Shown piece after piece: positions 43,604-51,358 of a stretch of DNA of 57,232 nucleotides. The notes under the pieces were generated by a model, which was not told the DNA's origin, made no database searches, and was given only the letters and a program-made list of their open reading frames with translations. Source of the stretch: Maribacter sp. Lineage in GTDB: Bacteria; Bacteroidota; Bacteroidia; Flavobacteriales; Flavobacteriaceae. The stretch is from the NCBI GenBank assembly GCA_020629415.1, contig JAHDDL010000026.1, positions 1-57,232 of the forward strand, in the 5' to 3' direction. The position numbers and the translations under genes were made by a program. Numbering within the stretch: the stretch's first letter is position 1; each line of letters starts with the position of its first letter.

Positions 43604-44833
43604 TTGAAACTTCAATTGACAGGTCCGTCCAATACTAAGCTAAACGATACAATTACTATAACAGGTTCAAAAAGTGAATCTAACCGTAGTTTATTATTGT
43701 CGGCTTTATATCCAAATATTAAAATAGAGAATATTTCCAATTCAGACGATGCCCAAGTTATGGCAAAAGGTTTGGAAATTACGGAAGGTACCGTAGATAT
43801 TCATCATGCAGGTACCGCTATGCGTTTTTTAACCGGATACTTTGCATCACAAGCTGGTAAAGAAGTAGTGCTTACCGGTTCTAAAAGAATGACGGAGCGG
43901 CCTATAAAAATCTTGGTAGATGCCTTAAAGACCCTGGGAGCGGAAATATCTTATGTTCAAGATGATGGATATCCCCCTATAAAAATTAAAGGACAGCAAA
44001 TTGTAAAAGATAAAGTGAGTTTACCGGCTAATGTAAGTAGCCAATATATTTCTTCGTTATTGTTGATTGCTCCAAGTTTAGAAAACGGACTAGAATTGGA
44101 ACTGATTGGTAAAATCACTTCTGTGCCGTACATAAAAATGACCTTGGCGTTGTTAGAGGAAATTGGAGTGGAAAGTTCTTTTGAGGGTAACCTCATCAAA
44201 GTCTCTGCAAAGGAAAAAGTAGCACCAAAAACATTGGTAGTAGAATCAGATTGGAGTTCTGCCTCTTATTATTATAGTATTTGCGCACTGGCAACTCCGG
44301 AAACACAAATAACGTTATCTGCCTACAAAAAAGAAAGTCTTCAAGGAGACAGCGTACTTGCCAATATTTATACTTCGTTTGGTGTAGAGACCACTTATGG
44401 CAGTAATAACATTACTTTAAAAAAGACCGATAAAAAGATAGAATCTAAGAATGAGTTTGATCTGGCAAATGCTCCGGATATAGCCCAAACAATTGCGGTT
44501 ACCTGTTTTGGTTTAGGGGTAGGTTGTTATTTGACCGGCCTGCACACCTTAAAAATTAAAGAGACCGATCGTTTAGAGGCTTTGCATACAGAACTATCTA
44601 AATTAGGGGCGAATATAACCGTTACGGATAAAACATTGACCATAATACCATCTGTAGGTATTCTTGAAGATATTGCCATAGATACATATAATGATCATAG
44701 AATGGCAATGGCTTTTGCTCCTCTGGCCATGAAAACAACACTTTTTGTTAATGATGCAGAGGTGGTATCTAAGTCATACCCTGATTTTTGGAACGACCTA
44801 AAACAATTGGAATTCGGTATAAAAGAATTATAA
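43604..44833 (+). CDS. aroA: 3-phosphoshikimate 1-carboxyvinyltransferase (EPSP synthase, AroA)
   Basis: The 409-aa shikimate pathway enzyme joins phosphoenolpyruvate to shikimate-3-phosphate. It has GSKSESNRSLLLSAL (21-35), the AGTAMRFLTGYFA motif near 68-80, RPIKILVDALKTLG, and KETDRLEAL and YNDHRMAMAFA toward the end. The start is a TTG at 43604; the nearby ATG at 43594 is out of frame. It is not linked to the pheA operon and no attenuator is seen before it. Confidence 0.95.
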   Translation: MKLQLTGPSNTKLNDTITITGSKSESNRSLLLSALYPNIKIENISNSDDAQVMAKGLEITEGTVDIHHAGTAMRFLTGYFASQAGKEVVLTGSKRMTERPIKILVDALKTLGAEISYVQDDGYPPIKIKGQQIVKDKVSLPANVSSQYISSLLLIAPSLENGLELELIGKITSVPYIKMTLALLEEIGVESSFEGNLIKVSAKEKVAPKTLVVESDWSSASYYYSICALATPETQITLSAYKKESLQGDSVLANIYTSFGVETTYGSNNITLKKTDKKIESKNEFDLANAPDIAQTIAVTCFGLGVGCYLTGLHTLKIKETDRLEALHTELSKLGANITVTDKTLTIIPSVGILEDIAIDTYNDHRMAMAFAPLAMKTTLFVNDAEVVSKSYPDFWNDLKQLEFGIKEL

Positions 44834-44845
44834 TTAACGATTTAC

Positions 44846-44877
44846 TTGACAAGGCCTATCTGCAGATTGTATATTTG
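44846..44877 (+). promoter_or_regulatory. Promoter of queA
   Basis: TTG at 44846-44848, a 21-base spacer, and TATATTTG at 44870-44877: a full match to the Bacteroidota promoter. Transcription starts near 44884, about 29 bases before the ATG. Confidence 0.75.
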
Positions 44878-44912
44878 CAGCCGCAATTTGCTACATTAAA
44901 TATAACAGCTAC

Positions 44913-45962
44913 ATGAAATTATCAAATTTTAATTTTGAGCTTCCAGACGAATTATTGGCGGAGCATCCATCTGAAAATAGAGATGAGTCTAAATTAATGG
45001 TCATCCACAGAGATACCGGAAAGATTGAGCATAGAATGTTCAAGGACATGATCGACTATTTTGATGAAGGTGATGTTATGGTTCTTAACAATACAAAAGT
45101 ATTTCCAGCACGTTTGTACGGTAACAAGGAGAAAACCGGAGCTCGTATTGAGGTTTTTCTTTTACGTGAGTTGAACGAAGAGCAACGCCTTTGGGATGTT
45201 CTTGTTGATCCTGCACGTAAAATACGTATTGGTAACAAACTATATTTTGGTGATGATGAAACCTTGGTAGCAGAAGTTATTGATAATACTACTTCTAGAG
45301 GTAGAACCTTACGTTTTCTTTATGATGGTGCTTACCTTGATTTTAGAAGAAAATTAAGGGAGCTAGGTGAAACTCCGTTACCAAAATATATAAAGAGAGA
45401 TGTTGAGCCGGAAGATGAAGATCGTTACCAAACGATCTATGCCAAGCATGAAGGTGCTGTGGCGGCTCCAACCGCTGGTTTGCACTTTTCTAAACATTTG
45501 CTAAAGCGTTTGGAAATTAAGGGTGTAGATTTTGCCGAGTTGACTTTGCACGTAGGTTTAGGTACATTCAACCCAGTTGAGGTAGAAGATCTTTCTAAGC
45601 ATAAAATGGATAGTGAAGAAATGTTCATTGATGAAAAAGCAGCAGAGATCGTAAACAATGCTAAAGCCAAAAAACGTCGTATTTGTGCCGTAGGTACAAC
45701 GGCAATGCGTGGCTTGGAAAGTGCGGTGTCTTCTAAGCAGACATTGAATACCTATGAGGGTTGGACAAATAAGTTCATATTCCCTCCTTATGATTTCAGT
45801 ATTGCAAATGCCATGATTACAAACTTCCATTTGCCAAAATCAACATTGTTGATGATGGTATCTGCATTTATGGGTCATGATCTAATGAACAAAGCATATA
45901 AAGAAGCAATATTGGAAAGCTATAAGTTTTATTCTTATGGTGATGCAATGTTGATCATATAA
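44913..45962 (+). CDS. queA: S-adenosylmethionine:tRNA ribosyltransferase-isomerase (QueA)
   Basis: The 349-aa enzyme moves the ribosyl part of SAM to preQ1 in tRNA, forming epoxyqueuosine. Family sequences are [14 protein letters not shown] at the start, [36 protein letters not shown] and the C-terminal [19 protein letters not shown]. It is complete and single, with a terminator after it. Confidence 0.96.
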   Translation: MKLSNFNFELPDELLAEHPSENRDESKLMVIHRDTGKIEHRMFKDMIDYFDEGDVMVLNNTKVFPARLYGNKEKTGARIEVFLLRELNEEQRLWDVLVDPARKIRIGNKLYFGDDETLVAEVIDNTTSRGRTLRFLYDGAYLDFRRKLRELGETPLPKYIKRDVEPEDEDRYQTIYAKHEGAVAAPTAGLHFSKHLLKRLEIKGVDFAELTLHVGLGTFNPVEVEDLSKHKMDSEEMFIDEKAAEIVNNAKAKKRRICAVGTTAMRGLESAVSSKQTLNTYEGWTNKFIFPPYDFSIANAMITNFHLPKSTLLMMVSAFMGHDLMNKAYKEAILESYKFYSYGDAMLII

Positions 45963-45997
45963 GTTGATATAATCCTTTTTAAAAAGGAAATTTTTTT

Positions 45998-46038
45998 AAT
46001 CCCGCTTTATCTACATATTGACAAAGCGGGATTTTTAT
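45998..46038 (+). terminator. Terminator after queA
   Basis: Stem AATCCCGCTTT / AAAGCGGGATT with a 14-base loop, followed by a T-run. Confidence 0.85.
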
Positions 46039-46063
46039 CACCAGTAATACCTACCTTTAATAG

Positions 46064-47107
46064 ATGGAAGAAATAGAGAAAAAAGATATCCGGGCACTAA
46101 CGAGAGAGCAGCTTAGGGAGTTCTTTGTTTCTAATGGTGACAAAGCTTTTCGTGGCAACCAGGTCTACGAGTGGTTATGGCAAAAAGCTGCGTATTCTTT
46201 TGATGTAATGACCAATTTATCAAAAGAAACCAGGGAAATGTTAGAAGCCAATTTTGTCATTAACCATATTAAGGTAGATCAAATGCAGCGCAGTAGTGAC
46301 GGTACTATAAAAAATGCCGTACGCTTGCATGACGATTTAATTGTTGAGTCCGTTTTAATACCTACAAAATCAAGAACAACTGCTTGTGTATCCAGTCAAG
46401 TAGGGTGTAGTTTAGATTGTAGGTTCTGTGCAACGGCACGTTTAAAACGAATGCGCAATTTAAATCCCGATGAAATATATGATCAGGTTGTAGCTATTGA
46501 TAATGAAAGCAGATTGTATTTTGACAGACCTTTAAGCAACATTGTTTTTATGGGCATGGGAGAGCCTTTAATGAACTACAACAACGTATTAAAGGCAATT
46601 GATAAAATCACATCTTCAGACGGGCTGGGCATGTCTCCAAAGAGAATTACGGTCTCTACCTCTGGTGTGCCTAAATTGATCCGAAAAATGGCCGATGATG
46701 AAGTTAAATTTAAATTGGCGGTTTCTTTACATTCAGCTGTTGATGAAATTCGTACGTCAATAATGCCCTTTAACGCTAAGTTTACCTTGAGTGATTTAAG
46801 GGAGTCCCTACAGTACTGGTACCAAAAGACAAAAAGTAGAATTACGTATGAGTATGTGGTTTGGGAAGGCATAAACGATACTCAAAAAGATGTAGATGCG
46901 TTAGTGGAGTTTTGCCGTTTTGCGCCTTCTAAAGTAAATCTTATAGAATATAATCCTATTGATGACGGCGAGTTTAAGCAAGCTTCTAACGCTGCTATAG
47001 ACCGCTATGTAAATTCACTGGAAAAGAATAATATAGTAGTGACCGTTCGTCGCTCTAGAGGAAAGGATATTGATGCCGCATGTGGCCAGTTGGCGAATAA
47101 AAGTTAG
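46064..47107 (+). CDS. rlmN: 23S rRNA (adenine-C2)-methyltransferase (RlmN)
   Basis: A 347-aa radical SAM enzyme that methylates A2503 of 23S rRNA and A37 of some tRNAs. The cluster ligands are in CSLDCRFCATARL (CX3CX2C), GMGEPLMNYNN lies downstream, and the C-terminal Cys in DAACGQLA is the one that forms the covalent RNA intermediate. N-terminal helical segment EKKDIRALTREQLREFF is typical. It is single, between the queA terminator and a repeat-rich spacer. Confidence 0.96.
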   Translation: MEEIEKKDIRALTREQLREFFVSNGDKAFRGNQVYEWLWQKAAYSFDVMTNLSKETREMLEANFVINHIKVDQMQRSSDGTIKNAVRLHDDLIVESVLIPTKSRTTACVSSQVGCSLDCRFCATARLKRMRNLNPDEIYDQVVAIDNESRLYFDRPLSNIVFMGMGEPLMNYNNVLKAIDKITSSDGLGMSPKRITVSTSGVPKLIRKMADDEVKFKLAVSLHSAVDEIRTSIMPFNAKFTLSDLRESLQYWYQKTKSRITYEYVVWEGINDTQKDVDALVEFCRFAPSKVNLIEYNPIDDGEFKQASNAAIDRYVNSLEKNNIVVTVRRSRGKDIDAACGQLANKS

Positions 47108-47382
47108 AAGTACAAAGTGAAAAGTACTAAGTATTAAGTATTAAGTTAGAAAATAGAGTATAGAAAATAGACTTGTTGGAACATACAATTTTTTATCAAA
47201 GCTAAGCTTCAGAAATGGAAGGTATTGAGTACTACGAATTACTAGAGCAATTGCTAATATAAAATCTTAATTCTACATAACGCGAAGCGTTATAGCTAAC
47301 AACCAACAACCAACAACCAAAAGCTAGCAACCAACAACTTTAAAACTATCCTTCCAGCTACTGTTATTTCCTAGCTTTTGCC
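47108..47382. repeat. Repeat-rich spacer with AAGTACT-type and ACAAC-type repeats
   Basis: 47108-47150 holds AAGTACTAAGTATTAAGTAT copies; 47277-47293 is a perfect hairpin ATAACGC-GAA-GCGTTAT; 47296-47340 is CTAACAACCAACAACCAACA followed by further CAACCAACAAC copies. Between them I find only a 15-codon frame (47215-47262) that I cannot support as a gene. Both repeat families of the window meet here. Confidence 0.75.
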
Positions 47383-47390
47383 TAATTTTG
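47383..47390 (+). promoter_or_regulatory. Promoter -7 element for the polyprenyl synthase gene
   Basis: TAATTTTG, an exact TAnnTTTG match. Transcription would begin near 47397, about 13 bases before the proposed CTG start. Confidence 0.5.
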
Positions 47391-47409
47391 ATGTTCTAAT
47401 GAAGAGCGC

Positions 47410-48387
47410 CTGAAAATTGTAGCACAAATAAAGGAACCTGTCTATCAGGAAATGGAGTTGTTTGAGTCTAAGTTTAGAGATTCAATGACCTCTAAGGTTG
47501 CATTACTCAATAGAATTACCCATTACATCGTAAATAGAAAAGGGAAGCAAATGCGCCCTATGTTCGTATTTTTAACGGCAAAACTGTTAAATAATGGCGA
47601 AGTAAATGAGCGTACCTATCGTGGTGCATCGGTAATAGAGTTGATACATACGGCTACATTGGTGCATGATGATGTAGTAGATGAGAGTAATAAGCGCAGG
47701 GGCTTTTTCTCTATAAACGCCCTGTGGAAAAATAAGATTGCCGTTTTAGTGGGAGACTACCTGCTTTCAAAAGGCTTGTTGCTTTCTATTGATAATGGAG
47801 ATTTTGATCTGCTGAAAATAATCTCTGTTGCCGTTCGTGAAATGAGCGAAGGCGAATTATTGCAGATAGAGAAAGCTAGGCGCTTAGATATTACCGAAGA
47901 GGTGTATTATGATATCATTAGGCAAAAGACCGCCACTTTAATAGCGGCATGTTGTTCTTTGGGAGCTTGTTCCGTAAAACCGGATAGTCCAGATGTAGAA
48001 ATCTTTAGAAAGTTTGGAGAACTATGTGGTATGGCATTTCAAATTAAAGATGATTTGTTTGACTATGGTGGTGAAAAAATTGGGAAGCCTACAGGAATAG
48101 ATATTAAAGAGCAGAAAATGACACTGCCTTTAATTTATGCGTTAAATAATTGCAGCAAGAAAGAGAAGAGTTGGGTCATCAATTCCATAAAAAATCACAA
48201 TAAGGATAAAAAGCGCGTCAAAGAAGTCATTGCTTTTGTGAAAGATAAAGGCGGGCTAGATTACTCGGTGACCAAAATGTTACAGTATAGAGATGAAGCT
48301 TTAAAACTTCTAAGTACATATCCTGAATCTGATTATAAAAGTGCCTTAGAATTAATGGTGAATTACGTAGTTGAACGTAAAAAGTAA
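47410..48387 (+). CDS. Polyprenyl synthase family protein (long-chain trans-prenyl diphosphate synthase)
   Basis: The enzyme condenses isopentenyl diphosphate onto an allylic diphosphate, probably for the quinone side chain. It has the first Asp-rich motif DDVVD (in LVHDDVVDESNKRR), GDYLLSKG, and the second motif DDLFD (QIKDDLFDYGG). The first ATG is at 47452 and gives 311 aa, but the 14 codons before it encode KIVAQIKEPVYQE, the N-terminus usual for the family, and end at a CTG (47410-47412) with no ATG, GTG or TTG in frame after the upstream stop. I therefore propose a CTG start, giving 325 aa; the shorter start remains possible. Confidence 0.88.
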   Translation: MKIVAQIKEPVYQEMELFESKFRDSMTSKVALLNRITHYIVNRKGKQMRPMFVFLTAKLLNNGEVNERTYRGASVIELIHTATLVHDDVVDESNKRRGFFSINALWKNKIAVLVGDYLLSKGLLLSIDNGDFDLLKIISVAVREMSEGELLQIEKARRLDITEEVYYDIIRQKTATLIAACCSLGACSVKPDSPDVEIFRKFGELCGMAFQIKDDLFDYGGEKIGKPTGIDIKEQKMTLPLIYALNNCSKKEKSWVINSIKNHNKDKKRVKEVIAFVKDKGGLDYSVTKMLQYRDEALKLLSTYPESDYKSALELMVNYVVERKK

Positions 48388-48493
48388 ATATTACTCTTTT
48401 TTTTTATATTTAAGTAATTGAAATATAGTGTTTTAAGAATTAATTTTAATTTTTATTGACCTTCAGGCAACCATACCTTCTTCTTCTGCGTCT

Positions 48494-49084
48494 ATGCTAA
48501 TAGAAGACCAAACCAATATTTTGAAAATTATACCTTTTTATAAAAACGAGAGCCAACTCATAAAAAAAGCGTCATCGGGTAACCGCGATGCGCAAGAGCG
48601 TTTGTACAAAAAGCATGCGCCAAAAATGTTGAGCGTTTGTCGTCAGTATATAAAAGATGTTCATTTTGCGGAAGATGTAATGGTGCAGGGTTTTTTAAAA
48701 ATGTTCAACAATTTAGATACGTTTAAGTTTGAAGGTAGTTTTGAAGGGTGGTTACGTAGGATTATGATCAGGGAAAGCATATCCTATTTAAGAAAACAAC
48801 AGTTTGTCGTGTATGATGATGAGGTGTACGAGAAAAATCAGTCGGAAGAGATTTCGCAGAGTACTGATTTAGATACAGAGCATATTCAACAATTGATAGA
48901 CAAGCTGCCCCAAGGTTATAAAATGGTCTTTGTATTGTATACCGTAGAAGGGTATAAGCATAAAGAAATTGCAGAAATGCTGTCGATTACTGAGAGCACT
49001 TCAAAAACACAATTATTAAAAGCCCGAAAATTGCTTCAAGATCAATTAAGGCAACAAAATATTATAGGGTATGGAAACCGATAA
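48494..49084 (+). CDS. ECF-type RNA polymerase sigma factor
   Basis: A 196-aa sigma-70 family protein with region 2 (AQERLYKKHAPKMLSVCRQYIKD, then FLKMFNNLDTFKFEGSFEGWL) and region 4 (LPQGYKMVFVLYTVEGYKHKEIAEMLSITESTSKTQLLKARKLL, given here as positions about 137-180). It directs transcription of an unknown target set. It overlaps the next gene, a membrane protein of anti-sigma build, by 14 bases, and an outer membrane protein gene follows, so the three form an envelope-signalling type operon. Confidence 0.92.
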   Translation: MLIEDQTNILKIIPFYKNESQLIKKASSGNRDAQERLYKKHAPKMLSVCRQYIKDVHFAEDVMVQGFLKMFNNLDTFKFEGSFEGWLRRIMIRESISYLRKQQFVVYDDEVYEKNQSEEISQSTDLDTEHIQQLIDKLPQGYKMVFVLYTVEGYKHKEIAEMLSITESTSKTQLLKARKLLQDQLRQQNIIGYGNR

Positions 49085-49820
49085 ATTTGAAAAACATATT
49101 AAGACCAAGTTACAAGAGCGCGAAATTCAGCCATCGGCAAATGCATGGTCCAAAATTATATCAGAATTAAATGATGATGATGCCAAAAAGAAACCTGTAT
49201 ATCTATGGATGGGTATTGCGGCAAGTGTTGTTGTGTTGGTAGGTATAGCAATATTCTATTTTGGTGGAAATACTGCAGCTACCAAAATACCAACAGAAAT
49301 CGTAGACATTGAAAAAGAGCATACGTTAAAAGAAGTTCCTGTAAAAGATGTTTTGCCAATAGTGAAAGAGGAAGTAGAGGTTGTTGCACATTCAGAAAAT
49401 GAAACCAGCATAGAGAAGGTGGTTGAGGAAGAAAATATACAAATTAAAGAACAAGAGCCTTTAGTATTAAAAGATGAGATTGAGGTTGGGGTAAACCAAG
49501 TACCTACTAGTACATCTGTTGAGGAATTAGTGGTGACCGATGATATTATTAATTCTAAAGTGGCCGATGTTATTGCACAAGTAACTGTTCTGGAGCAAAA
49601 CAGTACAGTGACAGATGCCGAGGTAGATTCATTACTGAAACGTGCCCAAGATGAAATTTTAAGAGATAAAATATTTAATAAAGATAAATCTGTTGATGCT
49701 ATGGCTTTGTTGACAGAGGTTGAGGATGAACTTGATCAATCCTTCCGAGACCAAATTTTTGATTCCCTAAAAGCCGGTTTTATAAAAGTGCGTACTGCTG
49801 TGGCAGACCGCAATAATTAA
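49071..49820 (+). CDS. Membrane protein, probable anti-sigma factor
   Basis: The 249-aa protein has a short cytoplasmic N-terminus (FEKHIKTKLQEREIQPSANAWSKI), one membrane helix (WMGIAASVVVLVGIAIFYF, about residues 46-64) and a long acidic, Glu/Val-rich periplasmic part with no known domain. The topology and the 14-base overlap with the sigma gene suit an anti-sigma factor; direct sequence motifs for sigma binding are not evident. Confidence 0.72.
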   Translation: METDKFEKHIKTKLQEREIQPSANAWSKIISELNDDDAKKKPVYLWMGIAASVVVLVGIAIFYFGGNTAATKIPTEIVDIEKEHTLKEVPVKDVLPIVKEEVEVVAHSENETSIEKVVEEENIQIKEQEPLVLKDEIEVGVNQVPTSTSVEELVVTDDIINSKVADVIAQVTVLEQNSTVTDAEVDSLLKRAQDEILRDKIFNKDKSVDAMALLTEVEDELDQSFRDQIFDSLKAGFIKVRTAVADRNN

Positions 49821-49907
49821 TCAATCACAAATCGTTTTTCTTTATCTCTATAAAATACTATGGGGACAGGGAGCGGAGTTTATTCATCAAAAAAAATCAA
49901 AATAGAA

Positions 49908-50981
49908 ATGAGAACAATTACCATGTATTTAGTAGCCTTATTGACACTTTTATTAATGCAAAGTGTTATGGCTCAAGATAATTATATAGAGAAAGTAGAA
50001 ATTTTAAAAGAGCAAAAGCTTAGTATAACTAGACAAGAAAAGGAAGCCTTAAAATTTGAAATAGATGAAATAGTTAAACAATTGGAAAATGGTGAAATTA
50101 CAGAAGAAGAGGCCAATGCATTAAAGATGAAGGCTGCAGAAAAAAGAGCGCTTAACATAGAGGAGAGAATTGCTATTATCGATAATAAAATATCCCTTTT
50201 GGAAAGAAATAACGGCGAGGTCATAGAATTGGATTCCTTAAATTATAAGTTCGCTTTTGAATTGGGATTAGGGGATGATGATGACAAACTGTTTGGAATA
50301 CGTATCAATGAAAATAGGCATAGAAAAGAACCGGTCTATGACAGAAGAACTTATTCTGATATTGTTTTGGCCGTTGGTTTAAATAATGCAATTATAGAAG
50401 GGCAGTCCTTAAATGATTCTCCTTATAAAATTGGCGGAAGTAGATTTTTTGAAATGGGATGGCAATGGCGCACCAGGGTGTTTAAGAATACAAATTTCCT
50501 AAGGTTCAACTATGGGTTTTCATTTCAATTTAACGGCTTAAAGCCAAAGGATAATCAGTACTTGGTGTCATTGGATAACGGTCAGTCCGAGCTTCAGGAA
50601 TTTGAATATGAATTGAATAAATCAAAATTTAGAATGGATAACTTGGTATTTCCAATGCATTTTGAATTTGGTCCTTCAAAGCTATCTACTACAGAAAAGA
50701 CCATGAGATACTCGTTGCATAACAAATTTAGAGTTGGTTTAGGTGGTTATGCAGGGTTCAACTTAGGAACACGACAAAAATTGAAATACACAATAGATGG
50801 TGAAAAGGTAAAGGACAAATTAAAGCGTAGTTATAATACCAATGATCTGGTATATGGTTTAAGTGCATACGCTGGTGTAGATGGGGTTTTGTTGTATGTA
50901 AAATATGATCTTAATCCTATATTCAAAGATGCAGCTATAGAACAACAAAATATCTCTTTAGGCCTACGTTTCGATCTTTAG
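49908..50981 (+). CDS. Outer membrane beta-barrel protein with N-terminal coiled coil
   Basis: A 357-aa product (start MRTITMYLVALLTLLLM, chosen because it begins a proper signal peptide ending in VMAQ; a frame extension to 49860 adds 16 unlikely residues). Residues about 20-105 of the mature form are a charged coiled coil (KLSITRQEKEALKFEIDEIV), and the rest alternates strands with an ending LGLRFDL typical of outer membrane barrels. It is third behind the sigma and anti-sigma genes and may be linked to their signal. No function known. Confidence 0.72.
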   Translation: MRTITMYLVALLTLLLMQSVMAQDNYIEKVEILKEQKLSITRQEKEALKFEIDEIVKQLENGEITEEEANALKMKAAEKRALNIEERIAIIDNKISLLERNNGEVIELDSLNYKFAFELGLGDDDDKLFGIRINENRHRKEPVYDRRTYSDIVLAVGLNNAIIEGQSLNDSPYKIGGSRFFEMGWQWRTRVFKNTNFLRFNYGFSFQFNGLKPKDNQYLVSLDNGQSELQEFEYELNKSKFRMDNLVFPMHFEFGPSKLSTTEKTMRYSLHNKFRVGLGGYAGFNLGTRQKLKYTIDGEKVKDKLKRSYNTNDLVYGLSAYAGVDGVLLYVKYDLNPIFKDAAIEQQNISLGLRFDL

Positions 50982-50999
50982 AAAAATATTCATCAATCA

Positions 51000-51044
51000 A
51001 ATTAGCTGTGGTGCCGTTCGTAAAAACGGTTACTACAGCTAATT
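51000..51044. terminator. Long hairpin between convergent genes
   Basis: AATTAGCTGTGGT pairs with ACTACAGCTAATT (12 of 13), with an inner CCGTT/AACGG stem. It lies between the outer membrane protein gene and the convergent zinc-ribbon gene and overlaps the stop codon of the latter. It lacks a strong T-run. Confidence 0.6.
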
Positions 51045-51290
51045 ATTTAGTTTAGACAGTTCTCTGTTCATCTCTTCAGTAAACTCATTTTCATAATACC
51101 CACGTTTACAATGGCTGCATTCTACGGTAGTGGTACTGGAAATTTTAAAAAGCTTGATCCAAAATATATGGAAGTAATTCTTTTGGGTTACAGCTGTCAA
51201 CGTTCCCTGTTGCTGACAATAAGGGCATATACAATTAAAAAGCTTTTTAGTTTCGGGCTTTCCGGGTCTAGTGCCAAAGAATAGAATCAT
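51039..51290 (-). CDS. Small zinc-ribbon protein
   Basis: An 83-aa protein with two CxxC knuckles, CPYC (after NCI) and CSHC (in ECSHCKRGYY), of the kind in zinc-ribbon 15 family proteins, separated by about 35 residues with a hydrophobic stretch NYFHIFWIKLFKI. It starts MILFFGTRPGKP. It is divergent from dnaG. Its role is unknown. Confidence 0.8.
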   Translation of the reverse strand: MILFFGTRPGKPETKKLFNCICPYCQQQGTLTAVTQKNYFHIFWIKLFKISSTTTVECSHCKRGYYENEFTEEMNRELSKLNN

Positions 51291-51296
51291 TATTGC

Positions 51297-51304
51297 TATT
51301 TTTG
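51297..51304 (+). promoter_or_regulatory. Promoter -7 element for dnaG
   Basis: TATTTTTG, an exact TAnnTTTG match, 55 bases before the ATG of dnaG. No TTG at the expected -33 position. Confidence 0.45.
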
Positions 51305-51358
51305 ATGTTCTAATTTACACAAATTTATTAGCCCTTTTTAAAGGGGCTGGGTAACAAT

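Noticed and set aside
47215..47262. Fifteen-codon frame in the spacer before the polyprenyl synthase
   Set aside because: No recognisable sequence, no promoter of its own and no similarity to the four-helix protein; probably chance.
51300..51314. A 15-base word (TTTTGATGTTCTAAT) shared by the dnaG and polyprenyl synthase promoters (47386-47400)
   Set aside because: One shared AT-rich 15-mer is expected by chance in a window of this size, and the two genes have no common role.
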